NCBI GenBank assembly: GCA_037043455.1 | Contig: JAWPHD010011512.1 | Span: 19,232 to 83,231, forward strand | Direction of reading: 5' to 3' | DNA: 64,000 nucleotides | From: Cyrtodaria siliqua | Lineage: Eukaryota; Mollusca; Bivalvia; Adapedonta; Hiatellidae | In this document: piece after piece, positions 11,789 to 24,859 of the stretch | Position numbering within the stretch: position 1 is the first letter of the stretch | Layout: the number at the start of each line of letters is the position of its first letter | Translations under genes and position numbers: made by a program | Notes under the pieces: generated by a model | Told to the model about the DNA's origin: nothing | The model's input: only the letters and a program-made list of their open reading frames with translations | Databases searched by the model: none

Positions 11789-12599
11789 TGTCCATCTATT
11801 TGTAAAGTTATAACTGTTATGGAACTTACGGTATTCTGTACACTACGCCAGGTACAACTTGTTAGTATCTTATTTAATAATTGGTATATATTATATACTT
11901 TATTTTGTAATAATTGATAAACATTTGATCACCTTGATATTTTTACAAACATACACGTACGAAAAGTAGGCCTATATAAATCTACGGTACGGCTTTTACC
12001 CACGACCAGGTTATTTATAAACAGTCTATTTATAGATATCTAAACTGCCGCGAGACGTGAATTTTCGCGATAGCTATTCAGAAGTATTAAGAAAACAAAA
12101 GATTCACTAGCTAGTAATGTAAATGTTATGGTGGCATATTTCTGCCACTAGATACCTAGATAATTATCACGATTATTTCGAGATAGTAGCATGAATGTTT
12201 CGAGATAATAATGAATTTTCACGAAAATCTTCTAAAATATGTTAGATAAAATTATCTAAATGTCATTAACTTACGATGTTAAATGCAACGATAATGCCCA
12301 CTTCTGCCACCATGATAGTTTCTTATCGCGAGTAGTTCGATAACCGTATCCGGTTGGGGATAAAAGCCTTACCGTACAGTCCGTACCGTAACGAAAACTA
12401 ACGTAAATGGCAAGTGCTCTGGCATGGAGATTATAATGGCTAATAGTGTCTATGAAAGTGATCAATGATATGTATAATATTTGTTTATATAATTTATGAT
12501 AAAACAGACGTAATTATATTAAATATAAAAATAAATATAGGAATGTTATAATATATATAAACAATGTTTATATGGTGTAAACATTACAAAACATTTCCC

Positions 12600-12655
12600 G
12601 TACCGTACCGTATAGCACCACACCGTACCGTACCCTACCGTACACTACCGTGCAG
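12600..12655. repeat. (ACCGT)n microsatellite
   Basis: 'taccg' pentamers repeat with small variations. The equivalent region of copy B has the same microsatellite at 14255-14300. Confidence 0.85.
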
Positions 12656-12863
12656 CAACGTTCATAATGTTCAACAACCTTTAAAGTGTATGTGCGACAT
12701 TTTGACATTGAAGGTATGGACCTTGTTCTTAGTCGAGACACATTGTCTCATGATGGTGAACATTTGTTTATAGTATTATGAAATACAATGATACATAAAG
12801 AAGTTATATCCCGGGCAAGAATCTTCAAGCAATGGCATTCAAAGTACAAAAGTACAAAGTATA

Positions 12864-12864
<1 letters not shown>

Positions 12865-12940
<76 letters not shown>
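12865..12940. repeat. (CTGT)n microsatellite
   Basis: About 19 uninterrupted 'ctgt' units inside TIR element A. The reading frame through it is an artefact of the tetranucleotide. Confidence 0.95.
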
Positions 12941-12942
<2 letters not shown>

Positions 12943-13794
12943 TTGTAAAGTTATAAATGTTGTGGAACTTACGGTATTGTGTACATTATGCCAGTTACAG
13001 CTTTTTATTGTTTCATTTAATATTGTGTGTATATTATATACTATATTTTATAATAATTGATATAAATTTGATCACCTTGATAGTTTTAAATCGTATGAAA
13101 AGTAGGCCCATATATAAAGGTTTTGACAGCGATGTACCGGCTTTTACCCCCGACCGGATTATTTTATAAACAGTCTATTTATAGATATCTTAACTGCCGT
13201 GAAAAGGGAATTTACGCGATAGCTATTAAGCATTATTAAGAAAACGAAAGATTAACAAGCTAGTAACGTGAATTTTCATGATAATTAGTCAACATTATTC
13301 TAAAAACAAAATTTCAAATGTTTAAGATAATTCTTATCGTGTGAACTATTGTGCGAACATGATGACAGAACTGGGCAGTATCGCAGCTAGTTTTGTTAGA
13401 TAAGATTGTTGAAAATTAACGAGAAAAAGTAACATTATCGCAAAAAATACACGATAAATTATCCAGCTATCTCGTGGCAGAAATATGCCACCATAGTTTT
13501 TGTATCTGCTTCATGAAAGTGTCATTATTCGAAAATAAGTACAGTACAAGCTAGAACTATCACTGAAGGTGATGAGTACCTCCGCTTTTGGATCAGTTGT
13601 TATGTGTGTATGAAGTTTGGGAACAACTCATTCAAAATTGTTTGAGGGATGCAAGTAATAAAAATGTATTAAGCGACGCGAAGCGACGGGATAAAAATGT
13701 GTTACGCGATGGGAGACGACGGGACGTTACGGACAACGTGATTCCTATATAGCCCAACCTCACTTCACTTTGTTTGTTTGTTTGTATGGTGTAT

Positions 13795-14944
13795 TATGGT
13801 GGCACATTTCTTCCACTAGATACCTAGATAATTATGACGGTTATTTCGAGATAGTAGCTTGAATCTTTCGAGATAATAATGAATTGTCACGAAAATCTTA
13901 TAAAATTTGAAAATCTAAATGTCATTCACTTATGATTTTAAATGCCACGATAATGCCCACTTCTGCCACCATGATAGTTTCTAAGCACGAATAGTTCGAT
14001 ACCCGTATCCGGTTTGGGGTAAAAGCCTTAACGTACAGTCCGTACCGTAACGAAAATCGGAAATGGCAGGTGCTCTGGCATGGAGATTATAATGGCTAAT
14101 AGTGTCTATGAAAGTGATCAATGATATGTATAATATTGTTTATATAACTTATGAATAAACAGACGTAATTATATTTAAATCTAAAAATAAATATATGATG
14201 TTATAATATATATAAACAATGTTTCTGTGGTGTAAACGTTACAAAACATTTCCCGTACAGTACTGACCCTACCGTACCGTACCGTATCTACCCTACCGTG
14301 TTCAACAACTTTCAAAGTGTATGTGTGACATTGACCTTGAAGGTGGGGCCTTGTTCATAGTCGCGACACATCGTCTCATGATGGTGAACATTTGTTTATA
14401 GTATTATCGAAATCCAGTGATGAATAAAGAAGTTATAGCCCGGACACGAAACTTCAAGCAATGACATTCAAAGTACAAGGTGTCTGTCTGTCTGTCTGCC
14501 TGTCTGTCTGTCTGTTTGTACGTCCGTCCGTCCGTTCGTCCGTCCGTCCGTCCATACGTAAATGTATAACTGCTGTGGAACTTACGGTATTGTGTACACT
14601 ATGCCAGGTACAGCTTTTTGTTGTTTTATTTAATATTTTTTATACATTATATACTATATTTTTTAATAATTGATATATATTTGATCAGCTTGATATTTTT
14701 ACATCGTATGATAAGTAGGCCCATACATAAATGATAATCAGTTTGTTTTTGACAGCGATATACTGTACGGTACGGCATTTACCACCGACCCGGTTATTTA
14801 TAAACAGTCTAATTATAGATATCTAAACTGCCGCGAGACGTGAATCTTTGCGATAGCTATACAGCATTATTAAGAAAACGAAAGATTAACTAGCTAGTAA
14901 CGTGAATTTTTATGATAATTCGTCAACATTATTACGAAAACAAT

Positions 14945-14981
<37 letters not shown>

Positions 14982-15184
14982 GTTAGTTGCAACTTTTAAG
15001 AATACAAATGTTTAAGATAATTCTTATCATGTTCACTATTGTGCTGACGTGATGACAGAAGTGGACAGTATCGCAGCTAGTTTTGTTAGATAAAATTGAT
15101 GAAACTTAACGAGAAAAATTAACATTATCGCGAAAAATACACAATAAATTATCTAGCTATCTCGTGGCAGAAATATGCCACCAT
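13795..15184 (+). mobile_element. ~1.39-kb TIR element (TATGGTGGCA family), copy B
   Basis: Same organisation as copy A: 'tatggtggcacatttcttcc' at the left, 'gtggcagaaatatgccacca' at the right, the same interior blocks in the same order, and (CTGT)n/(CGTC)n at 14482-14555. An (ACAG)n tract sits at 14945-14980 in the right half, the reverse complement of the left microsatellite, so the arms are partly inverted around it. Non-autonomous. Confidence 0.7.
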
Positions 15185-15965
15185 GGAATGTTTATGATAA
15201 TTAGTCAAAATAATTACAAAAAACAATATGTCAAATGTTTAAGATAATTCTTATTGCGTTAACTATTGTACTAACGTGATGACAGAAGTGGGCAGTATCG
15301 CAGAAAGTTTTGTTAGATAAAATTGTTGAACATTTAAAAGAAAAAGAAACACTATCGCGAAAAATACACGATAAATTATCTAGCTATCTCGTGGCAGAAA
15401 TATGCCACCATAATTAACATGTTAAATGCCACAATAATGCCCACTTCTGCCACCATGATAGTTTCTTATCACGAATAGTTCGATACGCGTATCCGGTTGG
15501 GGGTAAAAACCTTACCGTACAGTACGTACTATAACGACAACTATCGGAAATGGCAGGTGCTCTGGCATGGAGATTATAATGGCTAATAGTGTCTATGAAA
15601 GTGATCAATGATATGTATATTATGGTTTATATACCTTATGATAAATATCCCTAAGCCTTTAATTGTATTCTTAAAAGTTGCAACTAAATATGTCTGTCCG
15701 TCTGTCTTTCTGTCAAGTTATTACTGTTGTGTAACCTACGGTATTCTGTACACAGTGCCAGGTACAACGTTTTTTTGGTTTATTTATTATTTAGTATATA
15801 TTATATACTATATTTTATGATAATTGATATAAATTTGATCACCTTGATATTTTTGTTAAGTTTTGTTAGATACAATTGTTGAAAATTAAAGAGAAAATGC
15901 AACATTATCGCGAAAAATGTAAAACAAATTATCTAGCTAACTCGTGGCAGAAATATGCCACCATA
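15185..15965. mobile_element. Tandem right ends of the TATGGTGGCA family
   Basis: Two more right-end copies terminate at about 15412 and 15963 ('gtggcagaaatatgccacca' each). A left-type interior with 'gctctggcatggagattata' (15555) and a short (CTGT)n lie between them. The cluster looks like nested insertions of the same family. Confidence 0.6.
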
Positions 15966-16119
15966 AAATCCCTTGCATTTAATACAATGACAGTAATATA
16001 CTCATATGCTTATAAAAAGTATTTACTCGTATGTTTATAGAGGAGGCGTCACTATTATGCAAATTTACAAGATGGACATATAAAATAGTTATAAATTTAA
16101 CGGTGCGTCAAATTCTGAC

Positions 16120-16490
16120 TGATATTGCCTATTAATGCTGCCTTGTTTGTAAAAAAAAATAACCTTGGCGAAGCTATTTACACTTCTGCTTTCTTGGGAT
16201 AATATTGAGTAAGAATAAATTTCGGGTGAACCCGAGAACCTAGCGGCAATTTTGCCATTAATTGTTCCAATGCGGTAGCCCTATTGTCAACCCGTTTGTG
16301 TTTGTTTGTGGTATCACATACCTTGCTTAAGAACAATGTAATTCTTGTGTTTTAATGCGTGTTTTTGGCTACCAGTGTTCTATGAAACCTATACTTTAAT
16401 GCGTGTTTTTGGCTACTTGTGTTCTGTGAAACCTACACTTTAATGCGTGTTTTTGGCTACTTGTGTTCTGTGAAATCTACACTTCCTGTC
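16120..16490 (+). mobile_element. Naiad 3' tail fragment with a 53-bp triplication
   Basis: 16120-16320 matches the Naiad tail ('gatattgcctattaatgctgccttgtt', split here by decay, and 'gcggtagccctattgtcaac'). 16330-16490 repeats 'tttaatgcgtgtttttggct' with 'gtgttctgtgaaacctacac' three times; this is a local amplification of a tail segment that is single-copy at 340-375. Confidence 0.7.
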
Positions 16491-17040
16491 TTATACCTAC
16501 TTTGCCTGATTTACCGGACAATGAATATAGCTTTAACATCTGACAATTTACTCTTAAAGACTTTACGTCGTAACTGGTTCGCACCAAAGTACCTTTAAAT
16601 AAATATTCAACACATTTTGTACCACAACCAACGACCGATGTAATTAACATATCCCATGTCTCCATTATAAATTCCCTCTTTGAACATTTATTTAGACAAC
16701 CTAAGCTCTTTGCTCAATTAAATACATTCATTGTAGAATCTAGTAATTTACAAATATTTTAAAATTGAATACATGGTTATGGTTTTAAAAAAACAGGCCA
16801 TATTTGACGAGCGTTAGACAACACCAGATGACATATTATAATTACCATATTATCTCTTTGATCTGTAACCTAGGTATATTCCCATTATAGTTGGTTTAAT
16901 ATTAGTTGGCGTGTTACTAAAGCAAATGTGAGACGGGTGGTGGGGGAAGGCGCAGCGGTTAACGCTTGGTTAACTACTGCTGGAAACTCATATATAAATA
17001 CTGATAAAGGTGATCCTTTGGGAGCAACAAACACAATTAA
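16491..17040. other. Non-coding, nothing recognised
   Basis: AT-rich DNA without repeats I can assign and without a credible coding frame. Confidence 0.55.
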
Positions 17041-17175
17041 GAGATTAAAGCAGCACACTCGGTTTTATTGAGTCTGTTCATGAGAAGTAATGAAAGAAGC
17101 AACACCTCTCACGCCCCCTAGCACCGGCTTAAGCGGTATTCTATTTCAAATCCACCTATATTGGGCTCGTTGAGA
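17041..17175 (-). mobile_element. Solo LTR-like fragment
   Basis: The reverse complement carries 'caacgagcccaat', 'ctcatgaacagactcaataa', 'aaccgagtgtgctgctttaa' in the same order as 24.0-24.15 kb, including an AATAAA signal followed by a T-rich part. No internal coding region adjoins it. Confidence 0.6.
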
Positions 17176-17769
17176 CAGCTTTATAACGAATTCTTTTTCA
17201 TTTCTTTACCCTGATCGATGAAGCAACATCACTTATTATGCACACACATTCACTGCACCTATGCAAGATTCGAACCCATGATGTTAGGATTGACAATCCA
17301 TATGCTTATGGTCAGTTGATCAATAAATAATGTCACAGACCTAATAACAAATAGATTGGACGCTGCGAACATTATATAATTTTAGAAATATAAAACAAAT
17401 GACATGCGCATCAAATTAGGAAGAACATTTAGCGTGACGCCGCGATATGTTTTAAGAATTGCCGCGTCTCCCTTTAAGTTAATTCAAGTATTGACGCACT
17501 GTTATTGACAAAAAAATGTTGTAAATTAACTACATACATATTTTATACGTTAAGTTAATCTCCGCGCGGACAGACGTTCATGATTACTAATACAAGTTCA
17601 TGAATATTCATAAGAACGAGGTAGCTGAGCATGCTGTGGGATATATCTATAGTGCATGTTTACAGCGTATTTACCGGATAAATATAAGCTTTACTAGTAA
17701 GTAGCCTTTCACAATATGAAATTTAATAATACTTCTACTACTTCTACTACTACTTATAAATAAATATCG

Positions 17770-17804
<35 letters not shown>

Positions 17805-20800
17805 GCTTTATCTTTATTTATCAAGGATAACATATTTGGCTTACAGTCAGTCTGACATGTGGTCCTCAAACAAACAATATTTACAGTATGTACACACATT
17901 TGTTGCAACAATGTTGTATATACATGATATATTTGTGCATAAACATTTCTAAAAACGTTGTGATATTACAGATATGTTAAAAGAACTATGCACAATTTAT
18001 GTTGAGGTGAATTAAAAAAAGTATTGAAAAGACACGAGAGTTTGAAACGTGACATATTGCATGAGCATACTGTTGACAGTTTATGTGGGTGCGCCAAGCC
18101 GTCGCGGAGGGATATTTATTTAAAAACGTCACTCGCAAACTGCGTTTTGAGCAGATTTTAGGATGGCGGTCAAAATGACACCAGTGATTTAAATTGTATT
18201 CACCTGACAATGTACAAAGATGACACACATAAACAAATACACGTATTCGTTTGTTACTCAATGGATTTTAATTTTTTACGTGTTTGGTCTATTCAGTTTT
18301 ATTAAAAACACAATTTCTAGGCATTTGCAAATCGCCGACTGTTTCCAAAATTTAAGTGAAATTTGAGCTTTTAATCAAATTGATAATTACCATTTGTGCT
18401 TATAGCGAGAAAAATGACGAAAGCAATAACGTCAAGATTATTTTTTCTCTACAAGGCTGCAAAATATCATTAAAATTTGGAAAAAGTCCTTTTTTCTACC
18501 CCAAAAAACGTTTCATGACCTTCCATACAATTTCACGCGGAAATAATGTGATTTATTTTCAGTCGGGTGCTTTCAACAAAAAACCTTTAAAATCACTTTT
18601 ATATTATTGAAATTCATAAAGAATTCTTGCAAGCCATTTCCTTATAAAATAACCTTTATTTTCATAATCTACTTTTTAAAAAATGTGACGTCAATGTTGT
18701 GTTATTGTAAAAATTATCTCCGACAAAAAAGCAGTGAAATAGGAATTTTTTATTTTGTAATTCAATTTTTATGGAGATTTTAACAGAGAGAAAAAAAGAC
18801 AAAACGTACATGAACGATGAGTTTAATCCTTCCTCTAGTATTATTTAAATTTTCAAGAGTTTGAAAAAAGTACTTTTTGCTACCCCAAAAAACGTTTGGT
18901 CACTACTTTACGCAAGCGTGCGAACGTTGTTTTGTGTAGTGCTGTTACACGGCATATGAGTAAACAGAGGTCAGCACACTGCGTGATAAATTCTGTAATT
19001 AGCTTATAAACGGTAATGAACGAAATATCAATCAGCATCTAAATGCTTATAAATAAATCGGTAACATGATAAATTTTAAATTCTAATTTTATTAAAAACA
19101 TTGCAACAATCACAATACCTTTTTTCCCGAAGTCCACATTCCAACACCACAAGACAAGACTCCTGCCTTCCCCAACCCCAAACATGTGGTTATGTTTTTA
19201 CATATGATTGACAGTCTGGAAGGTCATTTGGATTATAGACACGAACAATATGAACTATGGGTTTATTGACTGGGATGAGATCGAGATAAATATTCCCATC
19301 AGACATGCCATCACCAGGGGTAGAGCCCATCTTTTAGTTTAACACCTTATCCACAGTATTACCGAGGCCTCTGACTCAAATCAATTACAGGTATCATCAC
19401 CTACCCCCTACCATGAAACTCTGCTCTGAATGCCTGAATAATTCCACAAAAGTGGGTCTTAGAATGATCCCAATGAAATAAAACATGAGGTAAAACAATC
19501 GTGCCTCACCCGAGACTCAGTCTCGGATCCAGTGACAGCACTCAAAATTGACAGAATACTCTGGTGGTAAGGTCGTCCTTGTTTAGATACGCCTCCAAGA
19601 AAGCGGGCATGGCATATAGTGTTACCCCTGTCTGGTCGTTTGATTTCTCATTTAGTAAATCATACAACTTTCAAATGGCATTGAAAAACATGTTCATACT
19701 AAAAAAAGTCAATGAGAATGAGCTTGACCTACTTACACACTATTGAATATTGTGTATTTGTGACTGACAGCGTTAAAGCGGGGCATCCATGTCCAATGGA
19801 CACATTTTCCAATTATAGGTTGATGTTTTTTTTAATATAATATCTTTATTTTCAACATTTTTTTTTCATACATGGTTTGTATAAACATTTTGATTTAAAA
19901 CATATATAATAAAGTGTAAACTTAGGATAATACGATGGTTTTGGTTTTTGTGGAAGATCACCAATACCGCTCGATCATGTTTTTGTTTTTTTTAAAATGG
20001 ATTACATTTTTAACATTCATACTGAAAGAGGGAAATACAGCAACAACAACAAACAATACCAAAAACAACAAGAACAACAACAAAAACAACACAATACCCA
20101 TCGCATTATGTATTTTCATTATTACTCATTTAAATGTGCCTGTGCTTGTATGTTATTTTATTTAAAGTTTACTACTAATAATAGCCCTATTTTAGTACTT
20201 CATTTTCTTTTTCTTATATAGTTAATACTCATTTTTCCTTCTCGTTTTGTTAACAGAAGAGAAAAGAGCGGGAATCTTCCACATATATATGTAACAAAGA
20301 TATCTATACAATGTTCCATTAATACAATTTGTTGTAAATAAAGTTGTTGGTTTTTCAATGAAGGTTGATGGTTGATTGAATGGTGTTTACGTCATTTTCA
20401 GCACATTTTTAGGCTATATATGACAGTCGTTTTTTTGTTGTGTGTGTGTGTGTGTGTCCTGAGTAGAACCAGTATTGTATACCTCCTACCATCCGTAAGC
20501 ATCGGCACCTTCTCACTTGTAAACATGTCGAGCTCCCAGTGGGATTACAATTATAGGAGAGTGTCCACTTATAGGAAGGGGTCCGTTAGGTTACCAATCG
20601 AATGCATACCTGTCAAGTCTCACGCATTGGCCATTGAGCGTCAGACACGCATGTTTGTGTTAAATCACGCTCACACGCATACGTTGTATGTTCTCACGCG
20701 TTCTTAATAGTTGCATTTTTTCTATTTGCTGCCGAGTTCTTCTTATAAAATGTAGTACACCCATTCAATTCAACTGACCATCTCGGACTTCCTGCGCCCC

Positions 20801-22037
20801 GCCAACCTTGACCCCCATCATCCCCCACCCAAGGAACAACCGCCCCTTGGAACCCCATATCACTATTGACATACACTGGGTCTTGACAGCTATGCGAACA
20901 GTCACCGGATAGTAGCAAAATAAATTCAGTTCGCCATTAGAAGACACGTGGTCTTGTGATATGTACACAGTTCTTCCTGTCTGTTTTAAATGACTTGTTT
21001 TGTCTAGTTTTTACAAAATACATCAAGCGGGGATCCGTTGGTTATCCCTACTTCAGTATTACCCCAAAATATAGTTTTGCTGCGGTCGGTCCCTTCGCTA
21101 TCTCCCTTTCTAATTGTGACGATTTCTCTTCATAGCCTCTATCCGACTTAGTGTATTCCAAAAGTTTGTAGTCTCTATATAGGTCGCACTCGTAATCGTG
21201 AATATCGATGATGGTAAAGTCTCCTTGAATAACTGGTGCAAGTATTTGAAATACGGAGGCAACTGATTGGTTGAAAAAGTAGACTAAACACTAATTTAAG
21301 ATGGAAGTTTTAAAATAACAGGAGCATGATATTCTTTATGACAGAACTGAACTCGCTATGTACTCAACGGAACTCGTTATATACTCGGTTTGAGTATTGT
21401 TGATCAAATGGTTTAATCTGGAAAACTAGACGACTAGTTTTTGATTCATTAAACTCATTAATACCAATCCATGATGCTTATAATTTCTTGTTTTGTGAAC
21501 AAAGTACTTTATTTCATTTGGATGTGCAACTGATATCAATATAACCCCCTTTAAACTAATAGTTATGATTTAGCAAAATAAAAAGCCGAGTGGTCGAGAT
21601 TTCCAGACCAAACATTTTCATCTTGAAATTACTCAAGTTTTATTACTAGAATAGTGGTTCATGGAACACTTGTTTTGCCTGCCATATGCTTACACGTATT
21701 TCAGCAAAGACAATCGAACTATAGAAGCTTGAAGACAAGAGTTGCAATCCTACGTGAATTATGGAGCAGATTTTTAAATTGATGAAAAGAGGCATGCCTC
21801 TGTAATGGATAATTAATAAGGAAGAACTGTATAACGTGTTATGACCATAGACCAATATTTTGCCAGGTTACGAGTTAGGTTAGATTGCAGGTTAACGTTT
21901 TATGAAAAGTAGCATACCTATGCTAAAATGAAAGTCCGAGTTATTGGACATGTGTAACAACATCTCCTAGGGAAAGATGAAGAAGTGTGTGAAGTTTCAC
22001 AAACATCGGTCAAATATCTTTCAAGTTATGAACAAGG

Positions 22038-22073
<36 letters not shown>

Positions 22074-22232
22074 GGCATGACATTATCATGTTTAATGGCA
22101 ACATAAATCGACGCGGCAATTCCAATTGCAAACGGAAAAGATATGCATATTTATTACACTAGTGAGTTTTGATAAATAGGTCATGCAAGTTAGATGATGA
22201 AACATGCTTTTCAAAGTTAGGTTGCAGGTTAA
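17176..22232. other. Gene-poor stretch with microsatellites only
   Basis: No credible gene in about 5 kb. Visible items are (ACT)n at 17745-17805, a 'taccccaaaaaacgtt' duplication at 18500 and 18885, CAA-rich sequence at 20040-20095, a (TG)n at 20430-20457, a SINE fragment at 20380-20560, and (TA)n at 22042-22071. 17440-17475 ends in 'gccgcgtctccctttaa', resembling one end of the MITE at 22.2 kb. Confidence 0.55.
20380..20565 (-). mobile_element. SINE fragment related to 54.15 kb
   Basis: It shares 'tggtgtttacgtcattttca', 'tatatatgacagt', 'accagtattgtatacctcc', 'accatccgtaagcatcg' and 'gagctcccagtgggatt' with the better preserved SINE at 54152-54379, but lacks the tRNA-like head. It is therefore the 3' body of a minus-strand SINE. 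Confidence 0.65.
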
Positions 22233-22720
22233 AGGGACACATGACAATCTTGAAGTTTTTATCAAGCATTACTCCCGATTTATAATCCAGTATAATCATG
22301 CTTGCATACATTGAATAAAATTGAGTTTTTATTTTTTCTTCGTTATTCTACGAGTACCATAGGTTTAAATATATTATTGGTACACTAGGCTAACGCTAGG
22401 ATTTTAAATCCTTTAGCCTCCTACTACACTATCATAAAGTCAGAAATATGCAAAGACAATTTGCCTTATACTATTCTTATAACTACAGTGATTTTTGTTC
22501 ACCTTTTTGGGAATGGTACCGTACCCATTCAATTGGGATTTTTTTTCTTAAATTGGGAATAGTTCACTATCACACAAAAGCAATTTGGGAATGGTACCGT
22601 TTTTCGGTACCACTTATATAAGGAAAAAACACTGATATTAATGTTTGAAAAATGCAAGTTATGTAGAAAAACTATCTGGACGCCGCGAGTTTTAAAACAA
22701 TGAAGATTGCCGTGTTCCCT
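22233..22720. mobile_element. TTAA-flanked MITE, 488 bp
   Basis: Ends are 'agggacacatgacaatcttg' and the reverse complement of 'aagattgccgtgttccct', giving inverted termini of about 25 bp with mismatches. TTAA lies directly outside both ends (22229-22232 and 22721-22724), as in piggyBac- or Kolobok-type insertions. There is no coding capacity. Similar single ends are seen at 17.47 and 24.36 kb. Confidence 0.65.
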
Positions 22721-23009
22721 TTAAAGTGTGCCGGACGCCAGGCAGTGTTTTCTTCCTACTCCTTGGGAACATCACATACCATCACAATTGGAAATGTTAG
22801 CGTGATTTTTCATACAAATGGGGAAAAATACAGTAAAACATTCATTTTATAAGTATTTTTAATACTATTTATGTACACCAAGGTCAACTAAATGCATTTA
22901 AACCTTTTCATGCTCAATCTTGTCACGCATACGCTCCTTTTTCCCCTCTTTCAATTGGGAACTTTTTTTAAACATAGCTTGGGTCAAAACAGGTCTCGAA
23001 ATTATATCT

Positions 23010-23930
23010 CAAATGTGGATACTTGCAGGTGGAGTTGAATGAAGTGGATGAACAAAATACCGCGTTTCAAGTAGGACCTTTGGGATTTTACGAATGTAAT
23101 AGGATGCCGTTCGGAATTAGTAACGCTCCAGTAGCTTTGCAATGCTTGGTGAAACGATGTATGGGCGACCTCAACCTACAAGATTATCTCATCAATGATA
23201 TTATCATCTTTCTGCCAACTGTGGATGAACTTCTAGAACGTTTTCTATCGTCTTGTTCAACACAACCTAAAACTTAAACTTTGAGTTTACAAGTCGAAAG
23301 TCTACTACCTGGGTCACGCCGTGTCAAATAATGAAATAACCACCGATCCTCCCAAACTGGAATCTGTCAAGGACTGGCTTACTCCTAAACACGTCAATGG
23401 GGTGCGACAATTCTTGGGTTTCACTGGCTATTATCGAAGCTTCAATAAGGATTATGCCGCCATTTTCATACCTTTAAATGACTTATTGATTGGTCATCCA
23501 TCCAACACCTTTAATGAAAGATATACCATTGATATGGGAGGGATATCAGCAAGTAGAATTCGTGTCCATAATCGAGAAACTAACCAACCCTCGCATCATC
23601 GCCTGTGCTGACCCCAACCTTACATTATCAAAATCATTGCGGATAGAGTCGTTGCCTATGCCAGTCTCAGTTCGAGGTCATCAACGATGAAGAGGAATAT
23701 CCTGCTCATAAACTTGAGTTCTTAGACTCAAGTGGGCCATCTTAGACACACATTTCATGAATATCTGTATTGGTGTATTATAGAAATGGCAAGGCGAACG
23801 CAGATAGATGCTGATGGATTAGAACTTTTCATGAAAGGCTTAATGAAACCAATTCGCTTTCTTCATTCTCTTGGTTGTGTTTCTTGCTTCCATAGAATCT
23901 CCTTTATCAGTATTTATTAACATTCACACT
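23010..23930 (+). pseudogene. Ty3/gypsy-type pol fragment (RT-connection-RNase H remnant)
   Basis: The fragment begins inside the RT with 'GYLQVEL' (about 23016), then 'GFYECNRMPFGISNAP' (23080-23135) and a corrupted catalytic box where the expected YxDD reads 'YLINDIII' (about 23185). After a frameshift comes a connection block ('VRQFLGFTGYYRSF', about 23400-23445), then RNase H-like pieces ('EEEYPAHKLEF', about 23690-23725) in other frames. Gag, protease and integrase are absent on both sides, and stops and frameshifts are frequent, so the copy is inactive. An LTR-like sequence follows at 23930. Confidence 0.85.
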
Positions 23931-24170
23931 AGCGTTCGTTTAGTGCGGTGTGGCGGCTCTAAAATGTCTCCCCGTGCTACAAATCAGTAGTGTTATTTTT
24001 ACTGGTCTTTCGGCATCAACGAGCCCAATTTGTGAGACTTTAAAGTATAATACCGCGTAAGACGCTGCTTGGTGGCATGATAGCTGTTGTTTCTTACATA
24101 ACCTCTCATGAACAGACCCAATAAAACCGAATCTGCTGCTTTATTCTCTTTGTTGTGATTGTTACTGTTT
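23930..24170 (+). mobile_element. LTR-like sequence downstream of the gypsy pol remnant
   Basis: It contains 'gtgcggtgtggcggct', 'atgtctccccgtgct', 'aacgagcccaa' and 'ctcatgaacagacccaataa' with AATAAA at about 24119 and a GT-rich tail ('ttctctttgttgtgattg'). The position after pol suggests a 3' LTR. It is the sequence that links the 620-bp repeats at 9.8 kb to a gypsy-like family. Confidence 0.55.
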
Positions 24171-24859
24171 GTTGTGTTTGTTACTTCATTTTATAACACA
24201 ATGACATTACTCCTCCTGTTCAGAAGGCTGTTCGTGCTGCTTCCATAGTTAAAAACTTCCACAATTGTGTTTGGAATGTCAGGACGTCATTTCTGAAACA
24301 GGAGAAATATGTAGTAGGTTCAAATGAAAAAAAAGTGTTCTAGCTTTAATTGGTGTCTCTCCCTTTAAACATGTCTTGTCTATTTGGGCTCTGAAGACAG
24401 GATAATAGCGAGGATTGTGCGCATATAAAATCGATTAAAGCTAACCAGTAGGCCTTATTGCCTACTGACCGTTCTGTTGTTTTATGTCTCTTTCATTGTA
24501 GTTTCAAGTCCTTGTTAGCAGTACAGTGCGGACCTACGATGCCATTGCGTTCGGACGCTGTGGTTTCTATAGGACCCTATATATCATTTTTCGTAATGCT
24601 ATATATACCTATTGTATTGTATATTACGTACAAACCTACTCAGCATGAGCAATATGTTCGCGTTTGTAACGCATCATTACACTACATCAGTTTTGTATGT
24701 ATATGCTAATTTGTGAGTGTATGTTTTATGTTGATATTTTCTATATATTTGCGTTTTCTATATAGGTACGTAAATAGTATTTAATTGCTAAGTTTATCCT
24801 TTTTTTAATAACGATTATACTTTATAACTATGTTAAGATTAAAAAAGTGCATCAAGAAT

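Larger units (their letters stand above)
12127..13495 (+). mobile_element. ~1.37-kb TIR element (TATGGTGGCA family), copy A
   Basis: The left end 'tatggtggcatatttctgcc' and the right end (reverse complement of 'ggcagaaatatgccaccata') form terminal inverted repeats that extend into '.agata.c..gataat'. TA at both edges is compatible with a TA target. The inside carries (ACCGT)n (12600-12655), a ~145-bp repeat unit and a long (CTGT)n array (12865-12940). No transposase is visible, so this is a non-autonomous element. Confidence 0.7.

Noticed and set aside
12788..13060. 90-codon frame with (SVCL)n
   Set aside because: Translation of a (CTGT)n microsatellite.
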